64,000 bases of DNA from assembly GCF_901709675.1 (NCBI RefSeq), contig NC_051094.1, positions 11,090,501 to 11,154,500 of the forward strand. The letters are read 5' to 3'. The DNA is from Syngnathus acus. Its lineage: Eukaryota > Chordata > Actinopteri > Syngnathiformes > Syngnathidae. The notes under the pieces are model-generated. The model ran no database searches. It was given only the letters and a program-made list of their open reading frames with translations, and was not told the DNA's origin. The translations under genes and the position numbers were made by a program. Shown piece after piece: positions 52,201-63,015 of this stretch. The stretch's first letter is position 1, and every line of letters begins with the position of its first letter.

Positions 52201-55200
52201 CGATGGCCAGACAATAAAGCACACCAACTGGGCCCCAAATCAACTCGAAAGGTAAGACGTAACAACTTTGCATGCTGTTGTCAGGCGGAGACGTCGGCCT
52301 GAAGGTTCTGGAACCAATTTTGAGAACGACCACTCAAGGAAAAATAGGAAAATGTTCCTTTTTTTTTTTTTTTTTTAATCTACCGACAGCGCCGACGTCG
52401 CGTCCTGCGCCTACGTCAACCAAGGAGCTCATTTTTTGCCTGGGAGGTGGATGTCTGGCTCCTGCGCTTCCTCCTTAGCCTACATGTGCAAACGGCCGCT
52501 GGGTAAGCCTGCATGTTTGTAATCAGGTTGACTTTGAAAGGAGAAAAGCTCAAACAGGTCTTTTTGTATGCAGACTGCCCGACGTGTTCCCCCAAATTTG
52601 GTCCTGCTGTACTGAAGAGTGAGTTGCAGCACGCCTATTTGCACCATCTCGTCATGGTTTCCTCCTCAATGTTTTTCTTTGTGGCCTCAGCTTCTGACTG
52701 CGACGATGGCAACGTCCTTTATGGCGATCATTGCTATCTTTTTGGCCCGATTGAAGAAACTCAAGAGGATGCTGAGAAGTTCTGTGTCGACCGGGGAGCC
52801 CACCTGCCTCGCATCCACTCTAAGCGAGATGCCCAATTCCTGCATGGTAAGCACCAAGAGGAACCGCCGTAGTCGTCACTTGGCTGAAGCTCTTCTTACC
52901 CTGAAGCTCTTGTTCTCCCTCCTTTCATCAAGATCACTTTAAAAAAGGAAGTTCACCTTGGTTGGGACTCAAGAAGAAGGGCAACAACTACGAGTGGAGT
53001 GACGGAACAACCTTTGTAAGTGAATTGCTGGAGGTCTTTGGAAAAGTCGGTTTGCAGGCATCCGTTTTGTCTTGAGGCATCGGGCAGCCGATTACACATT
53101 TTTGGCGCTCTGATTTTGAAGACAGTGAGGAGGGAGTTAAGATGTCCAGGAAATATCCTGGATGGTGGCTCTGGTTTGTCTTTAGGTCTTCAGGGTTAGT
53201 TGCATTGTGCATGAGACCTTTGGCTTTCCAGAGAGGGCACAACATGCTTCATTTCATTGCGATGTTCATACTTATTTGACTGACAATAAAGTGAAGCCGA
53301 CAAACCAAAGTGAAACTTTAATGAGAGAAGGTACGCCATTAAGTGAGGAAATGCGGCAGGAAGACGACCAGATCAAATGCAACACGCAAAAGTTCTGTCC
53401 AAAATCTCGTCCGCAGGACTACGAAGACCACAATGACAGGTACTACTCCGGTGGTGACTGTGCAATAATACCAGGTATGAGGGCACAAATCCACCTGAAC
53501 TTTGGATGCCGATACAAGCAGTCAGTTATCTGCCAAACAGGTGCTAACGTCGCTCCCGAGCGCTCCTTTTGGACGGGTTCCGCATTTGCTTATACCCCCT
53601 TTCTCTGCAGCCAAGCGCAGCGGATGGCGTCCACAGCTGCCACCATTGGTGGGCCAACCTGGTAGGTGTCCAGCACTGGCGCCGTCCGTCTTACACTGTC
53701 TTGCGTAACGCCGTCTTATGTCTGGCTCGCAGACTGGACTGAAAAATGCGACTGGTGGCTGGACCTCCCCTCCAGCGACTTCTGCTACCTGATCATCCCA
53801 CAGCCCACCAAGACCTGGCAGGAGGCGCAAGACCACTGCCAAGCCCACCAAGGGAACCTGCTCAGCATCGCCGACAAGCGCGAGCAGGACTTTGTACACG
53901 GTAGGCGGCCATGAATTGAAATATTGGCCATGAACAAGTTATGTTTATTTTGCACATATTTAAAACACGTAAATAGGAAAATAAAGCACTTTAAAGTGCC
54001 GTATCTAAGTCACCCGAAATGAGAAAAACCAACAACCTGAAAACCCCAACAACAAAGAATGCTCGAGTAGGAGGAAGGAGAGCTTTTTAGATTCCCGCCC
54101 TAATCCATTCAACAAATAATTCAACATACAAATAAATAAAACAGAAGTAGACACACTTTCAGATTCCTTTTAGCCTGTGTGTAGTCACTTTGTCTTTTTT
54201 CTCATGCATGTTAAGAGACCAGATTTGATACACTTTTTTGAGCAGTTTTGATGTGTGCTCATTTTCTCGACCATTGCACAATTTCACCCCACAAACAGTT
54301 ATACACATTTTCAGGGTTGTTCAGCAGACTTTTCCACTCCTAATATTCAGTTTCCTTCTCAGATGATAGCCACCCTGCCTTTCCATAAAAAAAAGTTTAA
54401 AGTGTCTCCCCGCTTGGAAGATGGTCACCATATCTTGCTGTGCACATCATAATTTGAGCCGTCTTGTGTTTGATCAAGGTCCCTGAGTGACAAGAGTTTT
54501 GTCTGGTATTATAAAAAGTGCGTTTGTATTCTCCTTGTTATTTTTCTTATTACTTGACTTATTCGGTGTTACCCCATATTCCCACACAGTAGTTCAGATA
54601 TGGGATGTCGGTATCTGGAGTCCGCAATGCTTCAGAATTGCCTTTGACATTTTTGTTTTTACATGATTCATGTGTGATTTCCAGCAGATTTTTATTGTCA
54701 ACAGTCACACCCAGGAATTTTATTTCAGAAGCTCTTTCCATCATAAGATTGTCAATTTTCCCTTCCAAATGAGGTTCGATATGTATACTTTGCAAATCAT
54801 ACGAATTGTGGTTGTTTCCATAAGCTGCTGTAAATTGTCCACAGCGCAATAGATGTTTGTATCATGAGCAAAAAAAAAATGCATTTCATTATTTTTGATG
54901 CATTACTCCATGATGATCACGTTTAGGAGCAAGGACAGCAGACCCTTGAGGTTATGGGCAAAAAGTCTGATCTCCAATTTTTACAAATTGCTGCCTGTTG
55001 ATTGAGTCACTCCTCACCCAGTCCACTCTGACACCATGATTTATTGTGTCAAATGCTTTCGTTAGATCTGTGAAAATACCCATCACCTTTTTTTTGTGTG
55101 TGTGATGCTCTCTATAGGATCCATTAGTGCCATTGATGTTGCGCTGAGAATCCATATTGACTTTTTTCTTTTCTTTATTGAACAAAGTTGTCTAGTTTTT

Positions 55201-58200
55201 CTGTGAAACCTTTTCAAGGATCTCGGAGAACTGAAAGAGCAGAGAGAGAGAATGGCGTGTAATTAGTAGTCTATTTCTACAGCGGTAGTAGCTATTTTCA
55301 TTTGGAAATCTACCAGATGTAAGACATAATGCATGTGTGAGTCAATGGTTGTGCAATTTCATCAAGAACTTTTGTTGATGATGCACATGTCAATATCATT
55401 GTAATCAGTTAAGGTTTTACTTCTACACCAAGAAATAAATGGATTGAGCAGCCTTCATTCCCCTGACCGAGTCTGTCTGGATCCTGTGGTTTTCCTGCCA
55501 GCTGGCAGGTCCCGCATTGACCAAAAAAAACAAACAAAAAAACAACTATTCATTGACCACCACTTTCATATTGTGTATCGATCGCTCGATTTCAATACAA
55601 TAAGCCGGGTACTTTGTGTTTTTGTTTTTAGCTCCAGTGTTTAATACCTTCCGTCCACATCCCCTTTGTATTAATTTATATATCTCTTTACAGGACATGT
55701 TTGATGGTACAGTAATCCCTCGTTTACCGCGGATAAATTGGTTTCAAGACCACCCGCAAAGTAGTGTCACCGTTTTTTTAAAACATACATTGTGCATCAA
55801 TAAGTGTATATGAAACCATATAAGTGCATATGTTATCATTAGAACATTAAATAACAGTTCAAGCGTAGTATACCGCACTGTTATTGCTGGCTTGGTGTTG
55901 ATACTACTTCTCGTAATCTTGTCTAACATCCCCCTATTCTTCTTGCATGTTCTCTTTTGATCCACAGTTCTCGTCACGAGTCAGGCACAAGCGTCCTCTC
56001 TGTGGTTGGGCGCCAATGTCCCACTTGATGACGATGACGGCAAATGGATTGACGGATCCTCGTTCACGTTCAAGCGCCATAGTGAAGGTCGATCGGAGAC
56101 GGTTGTCTGCTGCATTTTGGAGGAACGGAGGAGCACTGAGATCTTGTCTCCTTCCCTCCAGGTGACACCGAAGGGGGGCCTTGTCTTTACTTGCTCGCTG
56201 GCAGCGACTGGAAGTACGACCCGTGCGGCAACAAGAGAGGCTACGTCTGCAAGAAAAGAGGAAAAGGTAAGTGAGGCATGACGCCCCACCGACCGTTATC
56301 GCCCCTTGACGTCCGTCTGTGCCTTAATGCGTCTCTTTTCCTCTTGCAGGAGTGAAAGCGCCGACTCTTGACGGTAAGTCAGACTGAGCGTCAAAAACAC
56401 ATGATCCTGGAGTCACACCATGCCAACCAACAAATTCTGTGCAGTTTTTGGTTCATTTTTGTGAAGTACTCGGCCACCTGTTGAATGTTTTTTGCATCGT
56501 CTTAACTTGTACAGCGGCACTTTGTATGCGGCCGTGGTTGTTTCTCAAGCGTGAAGGTGAATTTTCCGGAATCATTTCAAAAAATGCACTGGGCTGAGCT
56601 TAACCAAGTCGAGTGATCTTCCAATTTGCCCGACCCGAGAAAATTACCCTTTGCTCAAAAAGGTGGACTGCAGGGCAAAAACAGGAGTGTGCTCTGATCT
56701 GTCCGCCTGTTCCCCAAATTGTGCCCTCAGCCAGCAAGTGTGCTACCGGGTGGCTCGAGCACGACTCCAGCTGCTACAAGAAGATGGCCGACCACAACGG
56801 TTGGCTGGGGGCCTGGCACCACTGCGTCTGGGTGGGCGGCAACCTGGTCTCGATCACCTCCTCGGCCGAGGAAGAGTTTGTGAAGAAGACCATGGACAAG
56901 GACACCCCCTTCTGGCTGGGACTCTCCAACCAGGTGAGATGGAAGCGGCAGTGGACTCTGGAGCGACAACTGGGACTGTTGTTGTTTTTCCCCGCAGAAA
57001 TGCGACGACTCCTGGTGTCGCTTTGAAGGCGGGAGCCAGAAGCTGGCCTGGTCTGATGGCCAGACAACAACACACCGCAACTGGGCCTCAGATCAACTCG
57101 AAAGGTAAGACGTAACAACTCAGGATGCTGTTGTCAGGCGGAGGTTCTGGAACCAATTTTGAAGATGGACACTTGGGGAGGAAAAAAAAAAAAAAAGATA
57201 TTTTTCTCCCGACAGCGCCGACGTTGCGTCCTGCGTCTACGTCAACCAAGGGGGAATGGGTCAGCCTGGGCAGTGGCGCTCTGGCTCCTGTCATTCCTCG
57301 TTGGCCTACATGTGCAAACGGCCGCTGAGTAAGCCTGCACGTCCGTTGTCACGTTGCCAATGAAAGAAGCAAACGGGTCTTTTTTGTGCAGGCTGCCCAG
57401 AGGGACAGACGTGTTCCCCCAAACATGGTCCTGCTGTAGTGAAGAGTGAGTTGCAGCACGCTTATTTGCACTTTGGCCGTCTTGTTGTCACGGTAACGCT
57501 TTTCTTTGTGGCCCCAGCTGCCTACTGCGACGACAACACCTTCCACTATAACGATTATTGTTACCGTTACGTGAAGACGTATAAAAATTATGACGATGCC
57601 GAGAAGTTCTGTAATGCCCGGGGAGGCCGCCTGGCTAGCGTCCACTCTAAGCGAGAGGCCCAATTTGTGTATGGTGAGCACCAAGAGGAACGGCCGCAGT
57701 CTTCATTTGCCTGAAGCTCTTCTTGCCCTGAAACTCTTCTTCTCCTTCCTTCCTTTCCTCAAGATCACTCGCAGACCTCACAATCTGCTTTGGTGGGACT
57801 CAAGAAGACGGGCGACGACTACAAGTGGAGTGACGGAACAACCTTTGTAAGTGAATTGCCTAGTTTTCAAAAGCTGAGCTGGGAAAGTCCAAATTTGAGC
57901 AGCATTAAAAAAAAGGGGAGAAATGCCGCTCGAGGCTTCAGCGATTGGATTGTTTTGGAGGGGAAATGGGCAGAACGTGGGCGCGAGTGAACCGAGGAAG
58001 GGCGTTGGGAGTCCAATACACGCATGTCGTCCGCAGGAGTACAAGGAATGGGAAATGGACACCACAGGGAACTGCACATTCCCAAATTCTGTTGGGGAGT
58101 TGAGTGCCTGTCAGTGCTCAACGGAGCGGCCATTCTTCTGCAAATCAGGTGCAAACGTCGCTCCCGAGCGCTCCTTTTTGGACGCATCACGACGCATTTC

Positions 58201-61200
58201 CTGATATTTGCCCCTCCCCCTTTCCTTGCAGCCAAGCACGGAGGGACTCGACAGCTGCCATCATTAGTCGGCCTAGTCGGTAGGTGTCCCACACTGCCGC
58301 TGTCTTATGCCGCACTGCCGCTGTCTTATGCCGTCTTACGCCGTCTGGCTCGCAGGCTGGACTGGCAAATGCGGCTGGTGGCTGGACAACCCCACCGATG
58401 ACTTCTGCTACCTGATGATCAGCCAGCCCACCAAGACCTGGCAGAAGGCGCAAGCCGAATGCAAACTCCTCGAAGGGGACCTGCTCAGCATCACCGACTT
58501 GCATGAGCAGACCTTCATAGAGGGTAGGCTGGCCGTGAATTTGCGTATGACTCGAGAAAGAAACGTTTTTTTTTCCTACTTCGCCTTCCTTTCCAACTCG
58601 AAACCTGATCAAGCTGAGATATGGCCAGCTTAGCTTGGTTGTTTTTTTTTTTGTTTTGTTTCACTCTTTGTTGCAGTATTGTTTATACTTTGTCATGGCT
58701 GTGCCATACCCATCAAGTTGTAGTCAAGTGTGAGTCGTTTTGGAATCTTGCATGTTCTCCTTGGGATCCAAAGGTATCGCCAAGGTTCTGATGGGTGATG
58801 ACGCCTCCCTGTGGTTGGGCGCCAACGCCTCCATCGAGGGTGACGGCGGCAAGTGGGCTGACGGATCCCCCTTCTCTTACCTCCACTCGAGTGCAGGTCG
58901 GGCTGAGGCGGTTGTCAGCTGCACTTTGGAGGAACGGATGAGCGCTCAGATCTTGTCTTGTCTCCCCTCCCTCCCTCCCTCCCTCCAGGTGACGCCGAAG
59001 GGGGGAAATGTCTTTCCTTGCTCACTGGCAGCAGTGACTGGAAGCGTGACAAGTGCGACAACATGAAAGGCTACGTCTGCAAGAAAAGAGGAAAAGGTAA
59101 GTGAGATGTGACGCCCCACGGTGGGTGGACCTTCATCACACGTTCTGGTTCCCGCTTCTAGGAAAGACAGCAAAACCCCAGCTGCTACATGACGGTAAGT
59201 CGCCTTTAACGTCTCTGTAAAAAAAAAGACGGAGAGAAGTCAATGGTTGTGCTCTCTCTCATAGGCTACAAGGAGAAACTTTTCTGCCAACTCGATTGGA
59301 AAGTCCTTGAATGTCCCGATGAAAGAGTCATCCGCGTACAGTCGGCTTTCCACGGACGGAGGCGTAGCGACGTCTGTCCGAGTGGCGCCGCCAGATCAGG
59401 CAGTAAGAATCCTCTAGTGGCATAGTTGATTTTAGCTCGCTGTCCTGGAGCCGTTTCTGTCGCGAGGTGTCACACGCAGTCCAGTCACTCGTTTGTAATC
59501 TATAATTCAATATCAATAGACGCTTTAGTCATTAACCATTAGACGAATTCCATTAGAATTAACCATTAGAATTCCCTACGTCCTGAAACAAGTTGAAGTC
59601 AGGATGTAAGTGTGCGAATAAAATGCGCGTAAAATGGTGGTGTATTGTCACTTGCAGATGACTGCAGGATGAAAGGGGCTCTCTCTCACTTTAGAGGATT
59701 GTGTGACAAACATCAGATTTGCCCCATTGACCCTACGGATATGGACCCGGACCCCTGCCCTAGTGTCTCCAAATACCTCCACATCGTCTACAGCTGTGAG
59801 AAGAAAGGTGGGCTTCACAAGGAAAGAATCCAACGGATTCCCAGAAAGAGCGTCGGCTAGGAACGGACGGGTGTGGCCAGACGTGAGAATGAATGAGCGA
59901 GCGTTCCTTCCACTTTTTTGTCTTTCCTCAGTGTGTCTTGACAGTCTGGGCATCGCTGACGGGACAATCCCAGACTCCTCCTTTTCAGCCTCTTCCTCTG
60001 CGTTCAATGCCGAACCTCACAAAGCGCGTCTGGGGGGCAGCGGTTGCTGGAGACCCTCCGAAATGCGTACGTAAAAAACTAAATCACAGCTCGCCGACCT
60101 CGTCCGTCGTAGTTTGGTATCCTGAGCAATGGAATGCCTTCCGCCCTCAGTCGGCAGCTGGATCCAGGTGAACCTCGGTCAGAGGTTCAAGGTGACGGGC
60201 ATTGTGACCCACAGCTGTACATACCGATTGAAAGGTTCCACCGAATTTGAGTTGGAGTTCAGTGTTGACGGAGTGAATTGGTATCGCCCCCCAGGGCAGG
60301 TGAGCAAGCGGGAGCCGACTCCAACTTTGTCATCCAGGCTGTTGTCATTCATTGCAAACGCGCATGTGTTTTGTTTCCAGCCTTCTCTGGGGACGTACAT
60401 ACTAACCAGGCTCGTGTTCGCCAAGTACGTCCGCCTCCTGCCAAAGTTTTTTGGCCTTCGCTTTGACGTCTTAGGGTGCACGCCTGACGACACCTCTAGC
60501 GGTGAGTACCAACGTTTGGAGTGCAGTGGAAAAACCAGCAAGAGACAGGCTTTGATTTGCCCTTCTGACCCGCAGACATCTTTTGCAACAGCACAGGCAC
60601 CAGCCTCGGCCTCGACGGTTCAATGACGTGAGTCAAACCCGCCATCAATTTTTCTTGCGGAAAAGCCTCCTCGTAACTCAAGGTCTTCCACAGGGTCTGG
60701 TGCCCGCTGGGCTGCGCCCAAACCTACACGGTCTCGGTCTACGGAACACAGATCTACCAACAAGTATGTTAATTAGTGCACGACCTGCCAGCGGAGTTCT
60801 TGTTCTTTGTCTGAGATGTTCTCTGAGTGCAGGAGTCAAACATCTGCGCGGCTGCCATTCACTCGGGCCTCATTGAGAACAAGATCGGAGGAATCGTGAC
60901 TTTGCAGAAGAGAGAGCCACAGAAGGCCTACAACAGCTCCGCCAGAAACGGGATCGCCTCGAAAGTGTGCGTGCTCCGCTTTCACTGGCGAGTCCACTTA
61001 AAGATGCCCGGCTCATTCTCACTTTACTGTCTGCAGATATGTGAACGAATTGGTTCCGTCTCCGTCTTACACGTTTGTTGACAAAGGTGAGTAGGCTGTC
61101 TAGAATAGAAAGCATATTTCATCTCGTGACGCCATCTTGCGCGCAGAGCCGAGATGCTTGGGACCTGAATGGGAGGAGTTTGCGGACTTTTGCTACAAAC

Positions 61201-61761
61201 GTTTTGATGAGAGAAAGACGTGGTACGGCGCTCGACAAGCCTGCTCCTGTCTGAAGGCCAAGCTGGTGTCCATTCGGTCCAAGGTTGAGCGGGATTGGCT
61301 GCAAGACCTCCTGACGATAGGTGCGCGCTCGCCAAGCGTCGCAACTGCTTGATCGCTGCCATATCTGGAAAGCAAATGAGAGCTCTCTTGCTGTTTGCAG
61401 CCCCCGGCAACACGTGGATCGGACTGAACGCCCTGGTCATTCCCGGCAAATTCGCGTGGTCGGACCACCAGAAGGTGACCTTAACCAACTGGGCTCCGGG
61501 AGAACTTGCCCGCCAATTGGAGAATTGCGTGGCCACCTTGAGCCAGGTGGGTGCGGAAAAGGTTGACCCGCTCGCCGGAGACGAGGTTTATTGGATTAAA
61601 ATCAATCTCATTTTGATTTTCAGTCTGGCAAATGGAAGAGGATGTCCTGCGCGCAACTCAACGGCTACATGTGTAAGATGCCCACAGACCGTTATGCGCT
61701 GGATGGAAAGGCGCCAATGCAAGTGGCGAGTAATCACATGAATGCAATTGACCTTGCATGA
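49219..61761 (+). CDS. Secreted composite lectin: 7 CTLD, SUEL, F5/8C, LCCL
   Basis: 37 exons join to 1374 aa without a stop. Exon 1 (49219-49279) encodes a signal peptide (MWEALECSILILGVYW...) and ends in phase 1, matching the phase-1 start of the first C-type lectin (CTLD) exon at 51878. Domain order by residue: signal 1-20; CTLD1 21-161; CTLD2 177-297; CTLD3 315-445; CTLD4 454-594; CTLD5 613-729; CTLD6 746-878; SUEL lectin 890-985; F5/8C 986-1120; LCCL 1121-1222; CTLD7 1223-1374. Every domain boundary is phase 1, the classic module-shuffling phase. No transmembrane helix follows, so the product is probably secreted. The architecture suggests binding of several glycan or surface ligands, in immunity, mucus or gamete coats; this is inference. 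The gene lies wholly inside a hAT-bounded insertion. The start (Kozak AAGATGT) is inferred from signal peptide and phase, not from transcript data. Confidence 0.85.
49851..49986 (+). repeat. Tandem dimer, 70-bp unit
   Basis: Two adjacent copies (49851-49920 and 49921-49986), each starting CTCCACGCCACATAACGATA and ending in ATAATGCAACAACAAAC, with a few differences. They lie in lectin intron 1. Confidence 0.9.
50119..50425 (+). repeat. Spaced repeat with TTTCTTACAGCCC core
   Basis: The motif ATTTCTTACAGCCCT recurs about every 140-150 bases (near 50119, 50256 and 50406). It is followed each time by an ATRCAATAGAT- or CTACAATAA-like sequence in AT-rich DNA. It looks like a decayed tandem array in lectin intron 1. 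Confidence 0.6.
50894..51000 (+). repeat. Short tandem repeat, about 47-bp unit, two copies plus partial
   Basis: The phrase TCATTTCTTTTTC then TCAATGGATTTCTCTC recurs two to three times with small changes. It is in lectin intron 1, about 900 bases before exon 2. Confidence 0.6.
51878..56266 (+). repeat. Lectin block A: CTLD1-CTLD2-CTLD3 exons
   Basis: Exons: 51878-52080, 52145-52251, 52390-52502 (CTLD1); 52574-52618 (linker); 52691-52846, 52933-53015, 53417-53540 (CTLD2); 53611-53661 (linker); 53733-53900, 55968-56087, 56162-56266 (CTLD3). CTLD hallmarks include the WLGL/WLGA core (FWLGL, PWLGL, LWLGA), the first Cys in QCAPGW, and the paired Cys near each C-terminus (SLAYMC, SVICQ, RGYVC). 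Exon lengths match block B almost one for one. The intron 53901-55967 is enlarged by a LINE fragment. A 24-base linker exon (56350-56373) joins it to block B. Confidence 0.85.
54545..55200 (-). pseudogene. LINE reverse-transcriptase fragment in a lectin intron
   Basis: The minus strand reads, with frame breaks: MGIFTDLTKAFDTINH, then WVRSDSINRQQFVKIGDQT, then a FADD-like motif altered to FAHDTNIYC. Further downstream come EIKFLGVTVDNK and IPYLNYCVGIWGNT. These are successive motifs of a non-LTR reverse transcriptase of the L2/jockey type. Frameshifts and the lost catalytic Asp make it inactive. It lies inside the intron between the two halves of CTLD3. Confidence 0.85.
56731..59096 (+). repeat. 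Lectin block B: CTLD4-CTLD5-CTLD6 exons
   Basis: Exons: 56731-56933, 56998-57104, 57216-57328 (CTLD4); 57392-57445 (linker); 57518-57673, 57764-57846, 58037-58148 (CTLD5); 58232-58279 (linker); 58356-58523, 58774-58896, 58989-59096 (CTLD6). Six exons have exactly the lengths of their block A partners (203, 107, 113, 156, 83, 168). The others differ by multiples of three. Intron sequences are also alike: the roughly 40 bases before CTLD1 and CTLD4, and the introns starting GTGAGA, are nearly the same. This points to a recent tandem duplication. CTLD5 has lost the conserved Trp of the WLGL core (ALVGL). Confidence 0.85.
59162..61761 (+). other. Lectin C-terminal part: SUEL, F5/8C, LCCL, CTLD7 exons
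   Basis: Exons: 59162-59194 (linker); 59265-59402, 59658-59807 (SUEL); 59932-60066, 60151-60299, 60381-60501 (F5/8C); 60576-60627, 60694-60763, 60833-60966, 61037-61086 (LCCL); 61147-61320, 61401-61546, 61624-61761 (CTLD7). SUEL signs: VIRVQSAFHGRRRSDVC, then DPCPSVSKYLHIVYSC, with the family's DPC and KYL motifs. F5/8C signs: SWIQVNLGQRFKVTGIVT and KYVRLLP...LRFDVLGC. LCCL signs: VSVYGTQIY, then SNICAAAIHSGLIENKIGG and ARNGIAS. CTLD7 signs: TWIGLNALV and NGYMCK. The donor after LCCL exon 3 must be the second GT of a GTGT pair (exon end 60966); the first would cause a stop in the next exon. Confidence 0.85.
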
Positions 61762-61774
61762 TCGATCTGTTTGA

Positions 61775-62358
61775 TTTAACATGCATTTTGATTGACTGAT
61801 TTACCATGCATTTTGATTGACTGATTGATGCATTATTATGACTGATTTACCATGCATTAGTCTTTTTGTTAGATTTACCAAGCGTTTTGATTCTGTTTAC
61901 TTCTTCTTCTTTTTCTTGACTTAACAGGTGATATGATGATTTACCATGCATTATTATTCCTTTGTACAATTTACCATGTTATTATTCTCTTAGATTTACC
62001 GTGCATTTTCATCATTGATTTCTTATATTTCATTTACTTACTGTTAAATTTACCATGCATTATCATTATGCCATTTGATGATTTACCATGCATTATTATT
62101 CCTTTGTCCAATTTACCATGTTATTATTCTCTTAGATTTACCGTGCATTTTCATCATTGATTTCTTATATTTCATTTACTTATTGTTAAATTTACCATGC
62201 ATTACGATTATGCCATCTGATGATTTACCATGCATTATTATTACTTTGTCCAATTTACCATGTTATTATTCTCTTAGATTTACCATGCATTTTCATCATT
62301 GATTTCTTATATTTCATTTACTTATTGTTAAATTTACCATGCGTTATTATACCATCTG
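61775..62358 (+). repeat. Minisatellite in lectin 3' UTR, 142-bp unit
   Basis: Three near-identical units of 142 bases start at about 61933, 62075 and 62217. They contain GATTTACCATGCATTATTAT and TTACCGTGCATTTTCATCAT. The 160 bases before them carry looser copies of the same TTTACCATGCATT core about every 24-40 bases. The array begins just after the lectin stop codon and ends just before a poly-A signal. Confidence 0.92.
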
Positions 62359-62390
62359 TTGTTTTACCTTGTTTATTTGACCAAAAAAAT

Positions 62391-62396
62391 AATAAA
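62391..62396 (+). terminator. Candidate polyadenylation signal of the lectin gene
   Basis: AATAAA 630 bases after the lectin stop codon and directly after the minisatellite, within an A-rich stretch containing overlapping AATAAA-like words. Confidence 0.5.
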
Positions 62397-62635
62397 ATAA
62401 TAAAGACAATTGGTGTGTCACCTGTTAACTCATTTAATAGTTTACTGACTTGGACAGGGCAATTTTATAATCTGGTCAATTTGATCATTAATTTATTACG
62501 CCCGAGGTACGAGTATTAGTCAAACTTCCTCATTTGGGTGCATTTTGTATTGCTCTTTGTAAGCATTTTGAAAAAAAGGATTGTATCTTGCTTTGTAACA
62601 ATTTTGATATTGCTATTAACGTAATCAAATACATC

Positions 62636-62690
62636 CATCCATTGTCCAGAAGCGCTTATCCTCACGAGGGTCGCGGGTAGCCCGCCAACA
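62636..62690 (-). mobile_element. SINE fragment
   Basis: CATCCATCCATTGTCCAG, then CGCTTATCCTCACGAGGGTC and GCGGGTAG, is the reverse complement of the 3' part of the same teleost SINE family seen at 8721-8940. Only about 55 bases remain. It lies inside the 15-kb insertion. Confidence 0.7.
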
Positions 62691-63015
62691 TTAAAAAAAA
62701 AAAAAAAACCATTTGGAAAGAATTTGCAGCATTTTGTCAAGGCTTTATGGTGGCTGGCTATGGAAGGTTAAAAGCAAAGGTTGGGGACCCCTGAGTGGGA
62801 CGGACAAAATTAAGTAAGAAAGGAAAAGATGAGCGTGGCTTTGAGATTTCATCCTTGGATTTGTGTTATTTGCAACCATATTCTGTCGTGATGACCTAAA
62901 TCTTTTAGTTTGACTTTTGTTAAAATTGTGGGCGTAGACCACATGAAAACATTTCTACGATAAATCACACTTGGCGTGCTAAAGCACAAAGAGACTGAAC
63001 AGAGGAGGCTGCTGA

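Noticed and set aside
56088-56161. Read-through of CTLD3 exon 2 into the next exon without splicing
   Set aside because: Read-through shifts the frame of the conserved GYVCKKRGK segment. Splicing 56087 to 56162 restores it and matches the block B arrangement.
60111-60150. Earlier acceptor for the F5/8C second exon (frame reads WYPEQWNAF)
   Set aside because: That frame meets a TGA before the WIQVNLG strand. The CCGCCCTCAG acceptor at 60150 keeps the frame and the domain.
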